Part shown: positions 34,720 through 42,599 of the stretch, one piece after another
Numbering within the stretch: position 1 is the stretch's first letter
Layout of the letters: each line of letters opens with the position of its first letter
From: Peterkaempfera bronchialis
GTDB taxonomy: Bacteria > Actinomycetota > Actinomycetes > Streptomycetales > Streptomycetaceae
Direction of reading: 5' to 3'
Assembly (NCBI RefSeq): GCF_003258605.2
Contig: NZ_CP031264.1
Span: forward strand, 62,001 to 126,000
DNA: 64,000 nucleotides
Notes under the pieces: generated by a model
Told to the model about the DNA's origin: nothing
Database searches by the model: none
What the model saw: only the letters and a program-made list of their open reading frames with translations
Translations under genes and position numbers: made by a program

Positions 34720-35937
34720 ATGGCCGCTCAGTTCACCGATGCGCCGATCTTCGACGCCGACAGCCACATGTACGAGACCCCGGATGCCCTCAAGCGGCAT
34801 CTGCCGGAGAAGTACCAGCAGGCTGTGCAGTTCGTTCAGATCGGCCGGCACACCCGGATCTCCATCCTGAACCGGATCACCGAGTTCATCCCGAACCCCA
34901 CGTTCGACCGCGTCGCCGCCCCCGGTGCCCACGTGGACTTCTACGCGGGCACCAACACCGAGGGGAAGTCGCTGCGCGAGCTCAGCGGCAAGGGTATCGA
35001 CGCCCTGCCCGCCTTCCGCGAGCCCGGCGCCCGCCTCAAGGTCCTGGACGAGCAGGGTGTCGACGGGGCGCTGGTCTTCCCGACCCTCGCCAACCTGGTC
35101 GAGCACTCCGCCTCCGAGGACCCCGAGCTGGTCGTCGCGATGATCCACGCGCTCAACCAGTGGATGCTGGAGCAGTGGGGGTTCGTCCAGGAGAACCGGC
35201 TCTTCATGATGCCGGTCATCAGCATGGCCCTGGTCGAGGAGGCCCAGCGCGAGCTGGACTTCGTCCTGCAGAACGGGGCCAGGGGCGTCCTGATCAAGCC
35301 GGCCCCGGTCAAGGGCTTCAAGGGCTGGCGCTCACCGGCGCTGCCGGAGTTCGACCCGTTCTGGCGCGATGTCGAGGCCGCCGGCATCCCGGTGATGCTG
35401 CACGCCAGCCAGCCCCCCCTGAGCGACTACATCAACATGTGGGAGCCCCCGCACACCAACAACTTCATGGACATGAGCCCGTTCCGCTGGGCCGTCCTCG
35501 GGCACCGCGAGATCTCGGACATGGTCGCGAGCCTCATCCTGCACGGCACCCTGACCCGCTTCCCGAAGCTGCGCATCGGCAGCGTGGAGAACGGCAGCTC
35601 CTGGATCAGGCCGCTCATCCATGACCTGCAGGACGTGTACAGGAAGATGCCCCGCGAGTTCCAGGAGGACCCGGTGCAGGTCCTTCGCCGGAACCTGTGG
35701 GTCAGCCCGTTCTGGGAGGGCAACGTCGCCGACGTGGTCGAGCAGGTGGGCTGGGACAAGGTCCTCTTCGGCTCCGACTACCCGCACCCGGAGGGACTGG
35801 AGGAGCCGAAGGGCTTCTACCGCTACGCCGAGGGCATGGACGAGCAGCGCACCCGGGACTTCATGGGTGACAACGCCCGCCGGCTCCTCGGACTGCCCGT
35901 CAAGAACCCCAACCCGCCGAAGGTCGCGGCGGCCTGA
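34720..35937 (+). CDS. Amidohydrolase family 2 (ACMSD-like) protein
   Basis: 405 residues from ATG 34720 (ribosome site ggagga). The N-terminal metal region is IFDADSHMYETPDALKRHLP. Mid-protein HASQPPLSDYINMWEPPHTN supplies further metal/active-site His. The C-terminal GSDYPHPEGLEEPKG carries the conserved Asp and His of the family. Members are metal-dependent decarboxylases, hydratases or hydrolases on small organic acids. It is a monocistronic unit with its own AT-rich promoter and terminator, and a second family member lies at 36326. The reaction in this pathway is unknown. Confidence 0.82.
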   Translation: MAAQFTDAPIFDADSHMYETPDALKRHLPEKYQQAVQFVQIGRHTRISILNRITEFIPNPTFDRVAAPGAHVDFYAGTNTEGKSLRELSGKGIDALPAFREPGARLKVLDEQGVDGALVFPTLANLVEHSASEDPELVVAMIHALNQWMLEQWGFVQENRLFMMPVISMALVEEAQRELDFVLQNGARGVLIKPAPVKGFKGWRSPALPEFDPFWRDVEAAGIPVMLHASQPPLSDYINMWEPPHTNNFMDMSPFRWAVLGHREISDMVASLILHGTLTRFPKLRIGSVENGSSWIRPLIHDLQDVYRKMPREFQEDPVQVLRRNLWVSPFWEGNVADVVEQVGWDKVLFGSDYPHPEGLEEPKGFYRYAEGMDEQRTRDFMGDNARRLLGLPVKNPNPPKVAAA

Positions 35938-35957
35938 CCGGAGACCTGACCGGACAG

Positions 35958-35997
35958 GAGCCCGTGTCCCGCACCGGACGGTGCGGGACACGGGCTC
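35958..35997. terminator. Terminator hairpin after the amidohydrolase
   Basis: Eighteen-base perfect stem (gagcccgtgtcccgcacc and its complement) with a ggac loop, ending in ttcc. Confidence 0.9.
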
Positions 35998-36071
35998 TTC
36001 CGTCGCCGTCTCCGCAGCCTTCACGTCCTCTCCTCGACCGCCATGAACCGCCCCCGCCCCCCGGTCTCGGC

Positions 36072-36108
36072 CGGGGGCGGGGGCGGGGGCGGGGGCGGGG
36101 TCGGGGGG
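36072..36108 (+). repeat. Tandem GGGGGC tract (possible G-quadruplex)
   Basis: Consecutive gggggc units followed by ggggtcgggggg, ending two bases before the stop of the minus-strand gene at 36110. Five or more G-runs of at least four allow G-quadruplex formation on the plus strand. Confidence 0.85.
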
Positions 36109-36109
36109 C

Positions 36110-36316
36110 TCAGCGCGCGTCCAGCTCCGCCAGGGAGGCCCGCATGGCGGCGAGGCGCCGGTCAGCGAGGTCCCGAGCGGCCCCGGTCAGCCCGGGAACC
36201 TCCGCCTCGGCCTCCCGAATCGCTGCCCGGAGGCGTTCGGCGGCCTCGTCGAGGGTGAGGATGTCCTGGTCCACCCAGTCGTCCTGGGCGATCTGCTTGA
36301 TCGGCTGCCTGTCCAC
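36110..36316 (-). CDS. Small conserved-looking helical protein, unknown function
   Basis: 68 residues from ATG 36316. It is charged and helical (TLDEAAERLRAAIREAEAEV, then DLADRRLAAMRASLAELDAR), with heptad-like spacing consistent with a short coiled coil. No signal peptide or membrane segment. It starts 9 bp after the stop of the amidohydrolase upstream on the same strand, so it is probably co-transcribed and may be an accessory factor. Not recognised as a named family. Confidence 0.6.
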   Translation of the reverse strand: MDRQPIKQIAQDDWVDQDILTLDEAAERLRAAIREAEAEVPGLTGAARDLADRRLAAMRASLAELDAR

Positions 36317-36325
36317 GGCCGGACC

Positions 36326-37507
36326 TCAGTCCTGCTTCCCGGCCGTGGGGGCGGGTTCGGCGGCGGGCAGGTTGTACAGGCGCCGGGCGTTCAGCTCGAC
36401 CATCCTGTGCACCTCCTCGTCCGGGATGTCCGCGAAGGCCGCCTCGGCGCGCTTGCGGCTGGCCGGCCAGTACGAGTCCGAGTGCGGGTAGTCGCACTCC
36501 CAGGTGATCCGGTCGACACCGATGACATGGCGGTTGGCCAGTCCGAAGGAGTCGTCGATGAAACAGCCGTGGAAGTGCCTGGCGAAGAGCTCCGAGGGCG
36601 TCACCTCCTGGTTGATGTTCTGGTAGTAGCGGTGCTTGCGCCAGGTGTCGTCGGCGCGCTCGACGATGTACGGGATCCAGCCGATGCCGCCCTCGGACAG
36701 GCCGATCTTCAGGTCGGGATGCTTGTGCAGCGCCGGGGAGAACAGCCAGTCCGCAGTGGCGTGCATGCTGTTGGCGCCCATGAGGTTGATCATGACGGCG
36801 AACGGCGCGTCCTTGGCGATCTGCGGAATGGACTTCTCGCCCCCGCTGCCGAAGTGCTGGCAGAGCGGTATCCCCGCCTCCTCCGCCGCGGAGAAGATCG
36901 GATCCCAGTAGTCGGTGTGGATGGAGGGCAGCCCCAGTGCGTGCGGAAGGTCGGGGAAGCTGATGGCCTTGGCGCCCTTGGCGACGGTGCGGTGGATCTC
37001 CCGCACGGCCAACTGCGGGTCCCACAGCGGCAGGATGACGACCGGGATCAGCCGGCCGGGGGCGGCGGCGCACCACTCGTCCAGGACGAAGTCGTTGTAG
37101 GCCTGGACGCACAGCAGCGCCAGGTTCTTGTCCTCCGCCTCCAGGAAGACCGTGCCGCAGAAACGGGGGAAGGAGGGGAAGCACATCATGGCCTCGACAC
37201 CGTCGATGTCCATGTCGGCGACCCGGGCCTTGGGGTCCCAGCAGCCTCGGATCATCTCGTCGAACCGGACCGGTTCGACGCCGTACTCCTCGGGGCGCTT
37301 GCCGGCGACGGCGTTGAGGCCGATGTACGGGTACGAGCGGCCCTCGTAGAGCCAGGACTGGATCGGCGGCTTGCCCTCACGCGGGGTCTCGACGATCCGC
37401 GGGCCGACGTCGCGGTACTTGGCCGGCAGGCGGTCCTGCCAGACCATCGGGTGCTCGATCAGGTGGTCGTCCACCGAAATGAGCTTCATCCATGGCTGCA
37501 GTGGCAT
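36326..37507 (-). CDS. Amidohydrolase family 2 (ACMSD-like) protein
   Basis: 393 residues from ATG 37507. N-terminal LISVDDHLIEHPMVWQDRLP gives the D-D-H metal motif. The central CQHFGSGGEKSIPQ and LSEGGIGWIPYIVERADDTW and the late WECDYPHSDSYWPASRK are family signatures. Related to, but clearly distinct from, the protein at 34720. Expected to be a zinc or manganese lyase/hydrolase acting on a carboxylic acid. It lies downstream of an SDR (38-bp gap) and upstream of a 68-residue protein in a minus-strand unit. Confidence 0.82.
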   Translation of the reverse strand: MPLQPWMKLISVDDHLIEHPMVWQDRLPAKYRDVGPRIVETPREGKPPIQSWLYEGRSYPYIGLNAVAGKRPEEYGVEPVRFDEMIRGCWDPKARVADMDIDGVEAMMCFPSFPRFCGTVFLEAEDKNLALLCVQAYNDFVLDEWCAAAPGRLIPVVILPLWDPQLAVREIHRTVAKGAKAISFPDLPHALGLPSIHTDYWDPIFSAAEEAGIPLCQHFGSGGEKSIPQIAKDAPFAVMINLMGANSMHATADWLFSPALHKHPDLKIGLSEGGIGWIPYIVERADDTWRKHRYYQNINQEVTPSELFARHFHGCFIDDSFGLANRHVIGVDRITWECDYPHSDSYWPASRKRAEAAFADIPDEEVHRMVELNARRLYNLPAAEPAPTAGKQD

Positions 37508-37544
37508 CGCTGGTACCTCCTTGAGCTGGGGGAATTGCTCGGGA

Positions 37545-38315
37545 TCACTTGGGGGCGAAGCGCTGGGCGCCGTCGAGACGGATCGTCTCGCCGTTCAGGT
37601 ACGGGTTCTCCAGGATGTGGCGGACCAGTGCCGCGAACTCCTGGGGCCGCCCCAGCCGCCGGGGATTGGGGATGTTGACGGCGAAGGCGGCCAGGGCCTT
37701 CTCGCCGACGGACTCCATGATCGGAGTGCGCATGGTGCCGGGTGCGACGGAGACGACCCGCACGCCGACGGGGCCGAGGTCCCGGGCCGCGACGAGGGTC
37801 ATGCCGACGACTCCCGCCTTGGCCGCCGCGTAGGCGATCTGCCCGATCTGCCCCTCGTAGGCAGCGATGCTGGATGTCATCACGACCGCACCGCGCTGGC
37901 CGTCCTCGTCGGGCGCACTGCCGGCGATGGCCGCGCCGGCCAGCCGCAGCACGTTGTAGCTGCCCGTCAAATACAGGTCCACCGTGCGGGTGAAGCCGTC
38001 CAGGGGTGCCGGCTTGCCGTCCTTGCCGACGACCCGGTGCGCGACCCCGAAGCCGCCGTGGGCGACCACCGCGTGCCGCAGCACACCCAGGTCGCCGGCG
38101 GCCTCGACGGCCCGAGCGACGCTCGCCTCGTCGGTGACATCGGTCCGCACGTAGCGCGCACGGGGGCCGAGTTCGGCGGCGAGCTTCTCCGCCCGCTCGT
38201 CGGCCAGGTCGGCGATGATCACCGCCGCCCCGGCTTCCGACACCGTGCGGACGACGGCCTCTCCCAGCCCGCCGGCTCCGCCGGTGACCAGCACGACGCT
38301 GTCCGCGAGTTCCAT
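37545..38315 (-). CDS. SDR family 3-hydroxyacyl-CoA dehydrogenase-like protein
   Basis: 256 residues from ATG 38315. TGGAGGLG NAD motif near the N-terminus, catalytic YAAAKAG in GQIGQIAYAAAKAGVVGM, and PNPRRLGRPQEFAALVRHIL, typical of HSD10/type II 3-hydroxyacyl-CoA dehydrogenases. Likely oxidises a 3-hydroxyacyl-CoA to the 3-keto form with NAD. The same frame continues upstream into a relic of an acyl-CoA ligase, but the start chosen matches the family and has an agaaggga ribosome site. Confidence 0.88.
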   Translation of the reverse strand: MELADSVVLVTGGAGGLGEAVVRTVSEAGAAVIIADLADERAEKLAAELGPRARYVRTDVTDEASVARAVEAAGDLGVLRHAVVAHGGFGVAHRVVGKDGKPAPLDGFTRTVDLYLTGSYNVLRLAGAAIAGSAPDEDGQRGAVVMTSSIAAYEGQIGQIAYAAAKAGVVGMTLVAARDLGPVGVRVVSVAPGTMRTPIMESVGEKALAAFAVNIPNPRRLGRPQEFAALVRHILENPYLNGETIRLDGAQRFAPK

Positions 38316-38389
38316 GATTCCGTCCCTCTTCTCGTACGTGGCTTCCTGTCCGCTGCCGGCGCGTGCGCCCGCCGCTCCCGGCTGTGTGT

Positions 38390-38516
38390 CTGCGGGATCG
38401 GCGGGCTCTTCGACCTGGGCGAAGCGCCCGCGCAGGGCGGTCCTGTGGATCTTCCCGGGGCCGGTGCGCGGCGTCTCGCCGACGGTCTCCCTGCCTTCGG
38501 GCAGCTTCTGAGTCAT
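38390..38516 (-). pseudogene. Relic of an acyl-CoA synthetase C-terminus
   Basis: In frame upstream of the SDR the minus strand reads TQKLPEGRETVGETPRTGPG, then KIHRTALRGRFAQVEEP. The PRT-x-x-GKI-x-R-x-x-LR pattern is the A10-type motif of AMP-forming ligases. Nothing of the N-terminal domain remains. The rest of 38316-38579 shows no gene. Confidence 0.45.
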
Positions 38517-38579
38517 GTTCCGGCAGCCTTCGGCCATACGGCTTCACCCGTCAGGCCGAGACCCCGGAACGCGCGGGAT

Positions 38580-39203
38580 TCACGAAGTCGATCGGTCCAG
38601 TGCCGTGATGAGCGCATCGGTCGTCGTGAGGGTGGCCAACATGCGCAAGGTGTGGCGCAGGATGCTCTCACCGTGCTCCACCGGGGTCCCGGCGACCGCT
38701 TCCCTGGCGATGACGATGCGGAAGCCCTCGTCGGCCAGCTCCGCGGAGGTCACGGGGAGCGCCACGTTCAGCGACACCCCGGCCAGCACCACGGTGGTGA
38801 CGCCGGCGTTCCGCAGGAGGGAGGCCAGTTCGGTGCCGTGCGTGGGCGAGACGCCGGTGTGGCGGGGCAGCACCAGATCGCCCTCGCCCACGCCGATCTC
38901 CTCGACGACCTGCACCGCCGGATGGTCCGCCGTCCAGTCGGCCTGGGAGTCCGCGATCGCCCTCAGCAGGGGGGTGTTGCGGTTGCTCGAACGGTTGTCG
39001 AGAGCCGGTACGTAGGTCAGATGGACGACCTGGGCACCGGCCGCGCGGGCGGCGCGGGCCAGCCGACCGATCTCCGGCAGCACCGGCTTGGCAGCGGCGA
39101 CGAGGTCCGGCATACGGGAGTCCGGGCCGACGACGCCGTTCTGGCACTCGATGATCACCAGAGCGGTCCGGGCGGGATCGATACTGAGCTCGGGGCGGGT
39201 CAT
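38580..39203 (-). CDS. Isochorismatase-like cysteine-hydrolase family protein lacking the catalytic triad
   Basis: 207 residues from ATG 39203. Fold markers: ARTALVIIECQNGVVG at the N-terminus, HLTYVPALDNRSSNRNTPLL, and VVLAGVSLNVALPVTSAELA. The family triad Asp-Lys-Cys is not intact: E19 replaces Asp, the Lys region reads VLPRHTGVSPTHGTE, and the Cys position in GVSLNVALP is not Cys. It may have altered chemistry or only bind ligand. First gene of the minus-strand unit leading to the SDR and amidohydrolase. Confidence 0.75.
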   Translation of the reverse strand: MTRPELSIDPARTALVIIECQNGVVGPDSRMPDLVAAAKPVLPEIGRLARAARAAGAQVVHLTYVPALDNRSSNRNTPLLRAIADSQADWTADHPAVQVVEEIGVGEGDLVLPRHTGVSPTHGTELASLLRNAGVTTVVLAGVSLNVALPVTSAELADEGFRIVIAREAVAGTPVEHGESILRHTLRMLATLTTTDALITALDRSTS

Positions 39204-39540
39204 GCATCCTCCACTACGGAACGGGACGAGGCGGGGTGGCCGGACGCCACCGGATCGGCGCACCGGCGGCGGCAGGGCCGGCGGCGTCACACGGGGCGGG
39301 CCCGGCGGCCTTCGCGTCGGCCTTCGCGTCGGCATCGCGCGGCAGTGGGGACCGGCGGGGCGTTCGCGTGCCCGGCCCATCCTTCGGGCGCGGCCGTCCG
39401 GCCGTGTCCCGTGTACCCGGCGAACCTCCCATGCCTGGTCTCCCCTCGTACTTCCTCATTGAAGCCTTGAGACGAATAATCTAACTTATTAAGCGCTAGA
39501 GCGGAATGCGGAGCGCAAGAGAACCTTGGAAGGCACAGAC
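39204..39540. other. 337-bp divergent gap between the isochorismatase-like and LLM genes
   Basis: Contains a short direct repeat (gccttcgcgtcg twice at about 39307-39331), no supportable gene, and an AT-rich promoter-like segment at 39459-39500 close to the LLM gene. Confidence 0.5.
39475..39490. promoter_or_regulatory. AT-rich inverted repeat upstream of the LLM oxidoreductase
   Basis: aataa-tctaac-ttatt, with an overlapping cttattaag, 51 bp upstream of ATG 39541. Confidence 0.5.
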
Positions 39541-40449
39541 ATGAAGTTCACCCTGGAGTACCCGACGGAACGGTCCGGTCACGACACGGCGTTCCACGAC
39601 CCGGCGACCATGACCCGCTTTGTGCGGGCTGCGGAGGAGGCCGGTTTTGACGCGATCTGCCTGAGCGAGCACCCGGCGCCCTCCCGCAAGTGGGTCGAGC
39701 ACGGCGGGCACACCACGTTCGACGCCCCCGTGGTGCTGGCCCACTGGGCGGCGCGCACCGAGCGCATCCGGATGATGACCCACCTGACCGTGCTGCCCTA
39801 CCGCAATCCCCTGCTGGCCGCGAAGACCCTCACCACCCTGGACCGGATGACGGGCGGGCGGCTCACGGTGGTGGCCGGGGCGGGCTATCTGCGATCGGAG
39901 TTCGCGGCGCTCGGCGTCGACTTCGAGGAGCGCAACGCCCTGTTCGACGAGGCCGCCGAGGTGCTGACCCGGGTGTGGTCCGGCGCTCCCCTCACCTTCG
40001 AGGGCCGCCACTTCACCGCCCGCGAGCAGATGGTGCGGCCGGGGCCGGTCCAACCGGAACTGCCGCTGTGGATCGGGGGGAACAGCCGCCTGGCCCGCCG
40101 CCGTGTCGTCCGGTTCGGGCAGGGCTGGGCCCCGATGTTCACCGGCGGCGAGGTCCAGACCGCCACCACCCGTACCGCCGAGATCCGCACCATCGAGGAA
40201 CTGGCCGAACGGGTCGAGGAGCTGCGCGAGCAGTTCGAGCAGGCCGGGCGCGATCCGCGCTCCCTCCAGGTGCAGATCAGCCTGCCCGGTGATCCGGGGG
40301 ACGCTCCCGCACAGCGCCGGGCGCAGGTGGAGCGGCTGGCCGCCGCCGGGGTGACGTGGAGTCTGGTCCACGTCCCCGGCGACAGCCTCGAACACGCTCT
40401 GGACGCCGTGGGCCGCTTCGGACAGGATGTCGCCGCAGCCACCCGGTGA
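39541..40449 (+). CDS. LLM class (luciferase-like) flavin-dependent oxidoreductase
   Basis: 302 residues from ATG 39541 (ggaagg site). TIM-barrel features: FVRAAEEAGFDAICLSEHPA, LTVLPYRNPLLAAKTLTTLD and GRLTVVAGAGYLRSEFAALG, then PLWIGGNSRLARRRVVRFGQ. Members are FMN- or F420-dependent monooxygenases or dehydrogenases; the sequence resembles the F420-type actinobacterial branch but the cofactor is not certain. Convergent with the dehydrogenase at 40469. It may introduce oxygen or reduce a double bond in the pathway substrate. Confidence 0.85.
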   Translation: MKFTLEYPTERSGHDTAFHDPATMTRFVRAAEEAGFDAICLSEHPAPSRKWVEHGGHTTFDAPVVLAHWAARTERIRMMTHLTVLPYRNPLLAAKTLTTLDRMTGGRLTVVAGAGYLRSEFAALGVDFEERNALFDEAAEVLTRVWSGAPLTFEGRHFTAREQMVRPGPVQPELPLWIGGNSRLARRRVVRFGQGWAPMFTGGEVQTATTRTAEIRTIEELAERVEELREQFEQAGRDPRSLQVQISLPGDPGDAPAQRRAQVERLAAAGVTWSLVHVPGDSLEHALDAVGRFGQDVAAATR

Positions 40450-40468
40450 CGCGGTCCTGCCCCGCGGG

Positions 40469-41695
40469 TCAGGCCACGGCCGGCTCGCGGGGCAGACCGA
40501 GCACGGTCTCCGCGAGGATGTTGCGCTGGACCTCGGAGGCGCCCGCGTAGATGGTCCCGGCCCGCGCGTTGAGATACGTGCCCGTCCAGGAACCGGTGGA
40601 GCCGGGCGGCACCCCCGGGTCGTCCGTGCGCAGGGTGCGCAGCGGGCCGCGCCCCTCGGGGGCGAGCGCATCGGGCCCCAGGATCTCCAGGGCGAGCGAG
40701 GTGACGGCCTGGTGGTACTCGCTCCAGAACAGCTTGAGCACCGACGACTCGGGGCCCGGCGTGCCGCCCTTCAGATACTGGGTGAGCACCCGGTAGCCGA
40801 GATGCCGCATCGCCTCGACCCGGCAGTGGCACCAGGCCAGGCGCTGCCGGATCACCGGGTCCTGCGCCACCCCGCGCTCCTGGGCCAGCTCGATCAGGCG
40901 GTCCAGCTCGGCGCGGAAGAGGATGGGCATGGTGGAGGCCTCCTCGCCGCGCTCGAAGCCGAGCAGTGACTTGGCGACCTTCCAGCCGCCGTTGACCGGA
41001 CCGAGCACCAGGTCGGCGGCGGTCCGCGCGTTGTCGAAGAAGACCTCGCAGAAGTCGCTGTCGCCGTTCATCGTCCGGATCGGCCGCACCTGCACCCCGG
41101 GCTGGTCCACCGGGACCAGCAGGAAGGAGATCCCCCGGTGCTTGGAGGCGTCCGGGTCGGTGCGGGCCAGGACGAAGATCCAGTTGGCCCGGTGCGCCTG
41201 CGAGGTCCAGATCTTCTGTCCGTTGATCACCCACTCGTCGCCGTCCAGGACCGCGCGGGTGCGCAGCCCGGCCAGGTCGGAGCCGGCCTCCGGTTCGGAG
41301 AACCCCTGGCACCAGATGTGCTCATTGCTGAGGATGCGGGGGACGAAGTGCTTCTTCTGCTCCTCGGTTCCCCACAGCAGCAGGATGTTGCCGATCATCT
41401 TGATGCTGACCATGTCGCTGATGCCGCCGGTGGGCGCTCCGGCCCGGGTCAGCTCCTCGGCGACCACCACCTGGTGCAGCGCACTGAGGCCGGCGCCGCC
41501 GTACTCGACCGGCCAGGTCACGCCGAGCAGCCCCCGGCGGGCCAGTACCGCACGCCAGGATTCGTAGAAGGCCAGAGCCTCCGCGCGGTCCGCGATGGCG
41601 CCGACGCCGGCCCAGTCGGCCGGAAGCTCCTCCGCGAGGACCTGCCGCACATACGCGCGGAACTCCTCGGCCTCGGGGGGGTAGACGATGTCCAC
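40469..41695 (-). CDS. Acyl-CoA dehydrogenase, long subunit
   Basis: 408 residues. DIVYPPEAEEFRAYVRQVLA at the start, FAD loop WCQGFSEPEAGSDLAGLRTR, then VINGQKIWTSQAHRANWIFV and IRTMNGDSDFCEVFFDNART. It ends GASEVQRNILAETVLGLPRE. Full-length FadE of the FadE17/FadE26-like kind. No short partner is adjacent; its operon also holds a crotonase and the acyl-CoA ligase, so it may pair with a subunit encoded elsewhere or act as a homomer. Confidence 0.9.
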   Translation of the reverse strand: MDIVYPPEAEEFRAYVRQVLAEELPADWAGVGAIADRAEALAFYESWRAVLARRGLLGVTWPVEYGGAGLSALHQVVVAEELTRAGAPTGGISDMVSIKMIGNILLLWGTEEQKKHFVPRILSNEHIWCQGFSEPEAGSDLAGLRTRAVLDGDEWVINGQKIWTSQAHRANWIFVLARTDPDASKHRGISFLLVPVDQPGVQVRPIRTMNGDSDFCEVFFDNARTAADLVLGPVNGGWKVAKSLLGFERGEEASTMPILFRAELDRLIELAQERGVAQDPVIRQRLAWCHCRVEAMRHLGYRVLTQYLKGGTPGPESSVLKLFWSEYHQAVTSLALEILGPDALAPEGRGPLRTLRTDDPGVPPGSTGSWTGTYLNARAGTIYAGASEVQRNILAETVLGLPREPAVA

Positions 41696-41708
41696 GGTGC
41701 CGACCCCC

Positions 41709-42524
41709 TCAACTCTGCCGGTTCTGGCTCTGCCGGTTCTGGCTCTGGCTGTTCTTCATGGCCTCCAGCCCGGCCATGGCCGGGTAGTCGGCCACGCTGT
41801 ACCAGTGGCCGTGGCCGGTCTGATGGACGTCGAACACGGCCTGGAGGGCGGTCTGGAAGCCCTGGACATCGAGGGTCTGGTTGACCGCCCGCTTGGCCTG
41901 GCGCAGCGCGAAGGGGTGCTTCTCGGCCAGCCGGGCCGCCAGGTCCATCGTCTCCTCCTGGAGCTTCTCCAGCGGGACGACGCGGTTGACCATGCCGAGC
42001 CGCTCCGCTTCCTGGGCGCCGATCCGGTCGCCGAGGAAGAGGAGCTCCTTCGCCTTGCGCGGACCCAGCTCCCAGGTGTGGGCGTGGTACTCCACCCCGC
42101 CGATACCCATGTTGACCACGGGGTCGGAGAAGTAGGCGTTGTCCGCGGCGATGATCAGGTCGCACGGCCAGCAGAGCATCAGCCCGGCGGCGATGCAGGC
42201 GCCCTGCACCGCCGCGACCGTGGGCTTGGGGATGTTGCGCCAGTGCAGGGAGTAGCCCAGGTACTTCCGGGCTTCCTGCGCGTACATCTCCGCGAGGCTG
42301 GGCGGCGCCTCGTCCACACCGGACAGGTCGTGCCCGGCGGAGAAGTGCTTTCCGTTGGCGTTGAGCACGATCACCCGGACGTCGTCGTCGTACTCGGCCC
42401 TGGTGAAGGCCGCGTCCAGGTCGTCCAGGAAGGACAGGGACTGGGCGTTGGCCGCCCGGGGCCGGTTGAGCGTGATGACGGCGACACCGTCTTCGCTCCG
42501 GTACAGGATCTGGTCCTCCGGCAC
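41709..42524 (-). CDS. Enoyl-CoA hydratase/isomerase family protein with repetitive tail
   Basis: 271 residues. Crotonase fold (VITLNRPRAANAQSLSFLDD; GKHFSAGHDLSGVDEAPPSL). Catalytic Glu positions are Met and Val (GLMLCWPCDL; FSDPVVNMGI), with Glu in GGVEYHAHTWELG, a pattern of a distinct crotonase subgroup. The C-terminus NSQSQNRQSQNRQS derives from 15-bp repeats (ctgccggttctggct, 41715-41744). It starts 75 bp after the ligase gene stop and ends 13 bp before the dehydrogenase start. Role uncertain within beta-oxidation. Confidence 0.85.
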   Translation of the reverse strand: MPEDQILYRSEDGVAVITLNRPRAANAQSLSFLDDLDAAFTRAEYDDDVRVIVLNANGKHFSAGHDLSGVDEAPPSLAEMYAQEARKYLGYSLHWRNIPKPTVAAVQGACIAAGLMLCWPCDLIIAADNAYFSDPVVNMGIGGVEYHAHTWELGPRKAKELLFLGDRIGAQEAERLGMVNRVVPLEKLQEETMDLAARLAEKHPFALRQAKRAVNQTLDVQGFQTALQAVFDVHQTGHGHWYSVADYPAMAGLEAMKNSQSQNRQSQNRQS

Positions 42525-42555
42525 AGCCGGCCTCCTTCGTCCTAGGTCGCCGCAA

Positions 42556-42589
42556 CTCTAATACGGCTATTTATTTAGCTATTCTAGAG
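42556..42589. promoter_or_regulatory. AT-rich imperfect palindrome between ligase and hydratase
   Basis: Outer arms ctcta/tagag and inner gcta-tttatt-tagc centred at about 42573, 32 bp upstream of the hydratase start at 42524. Suggests an internal promoter/operator. Confidence 0.55.
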
Positions 42590-42599
42590 AGGTTTTCGC

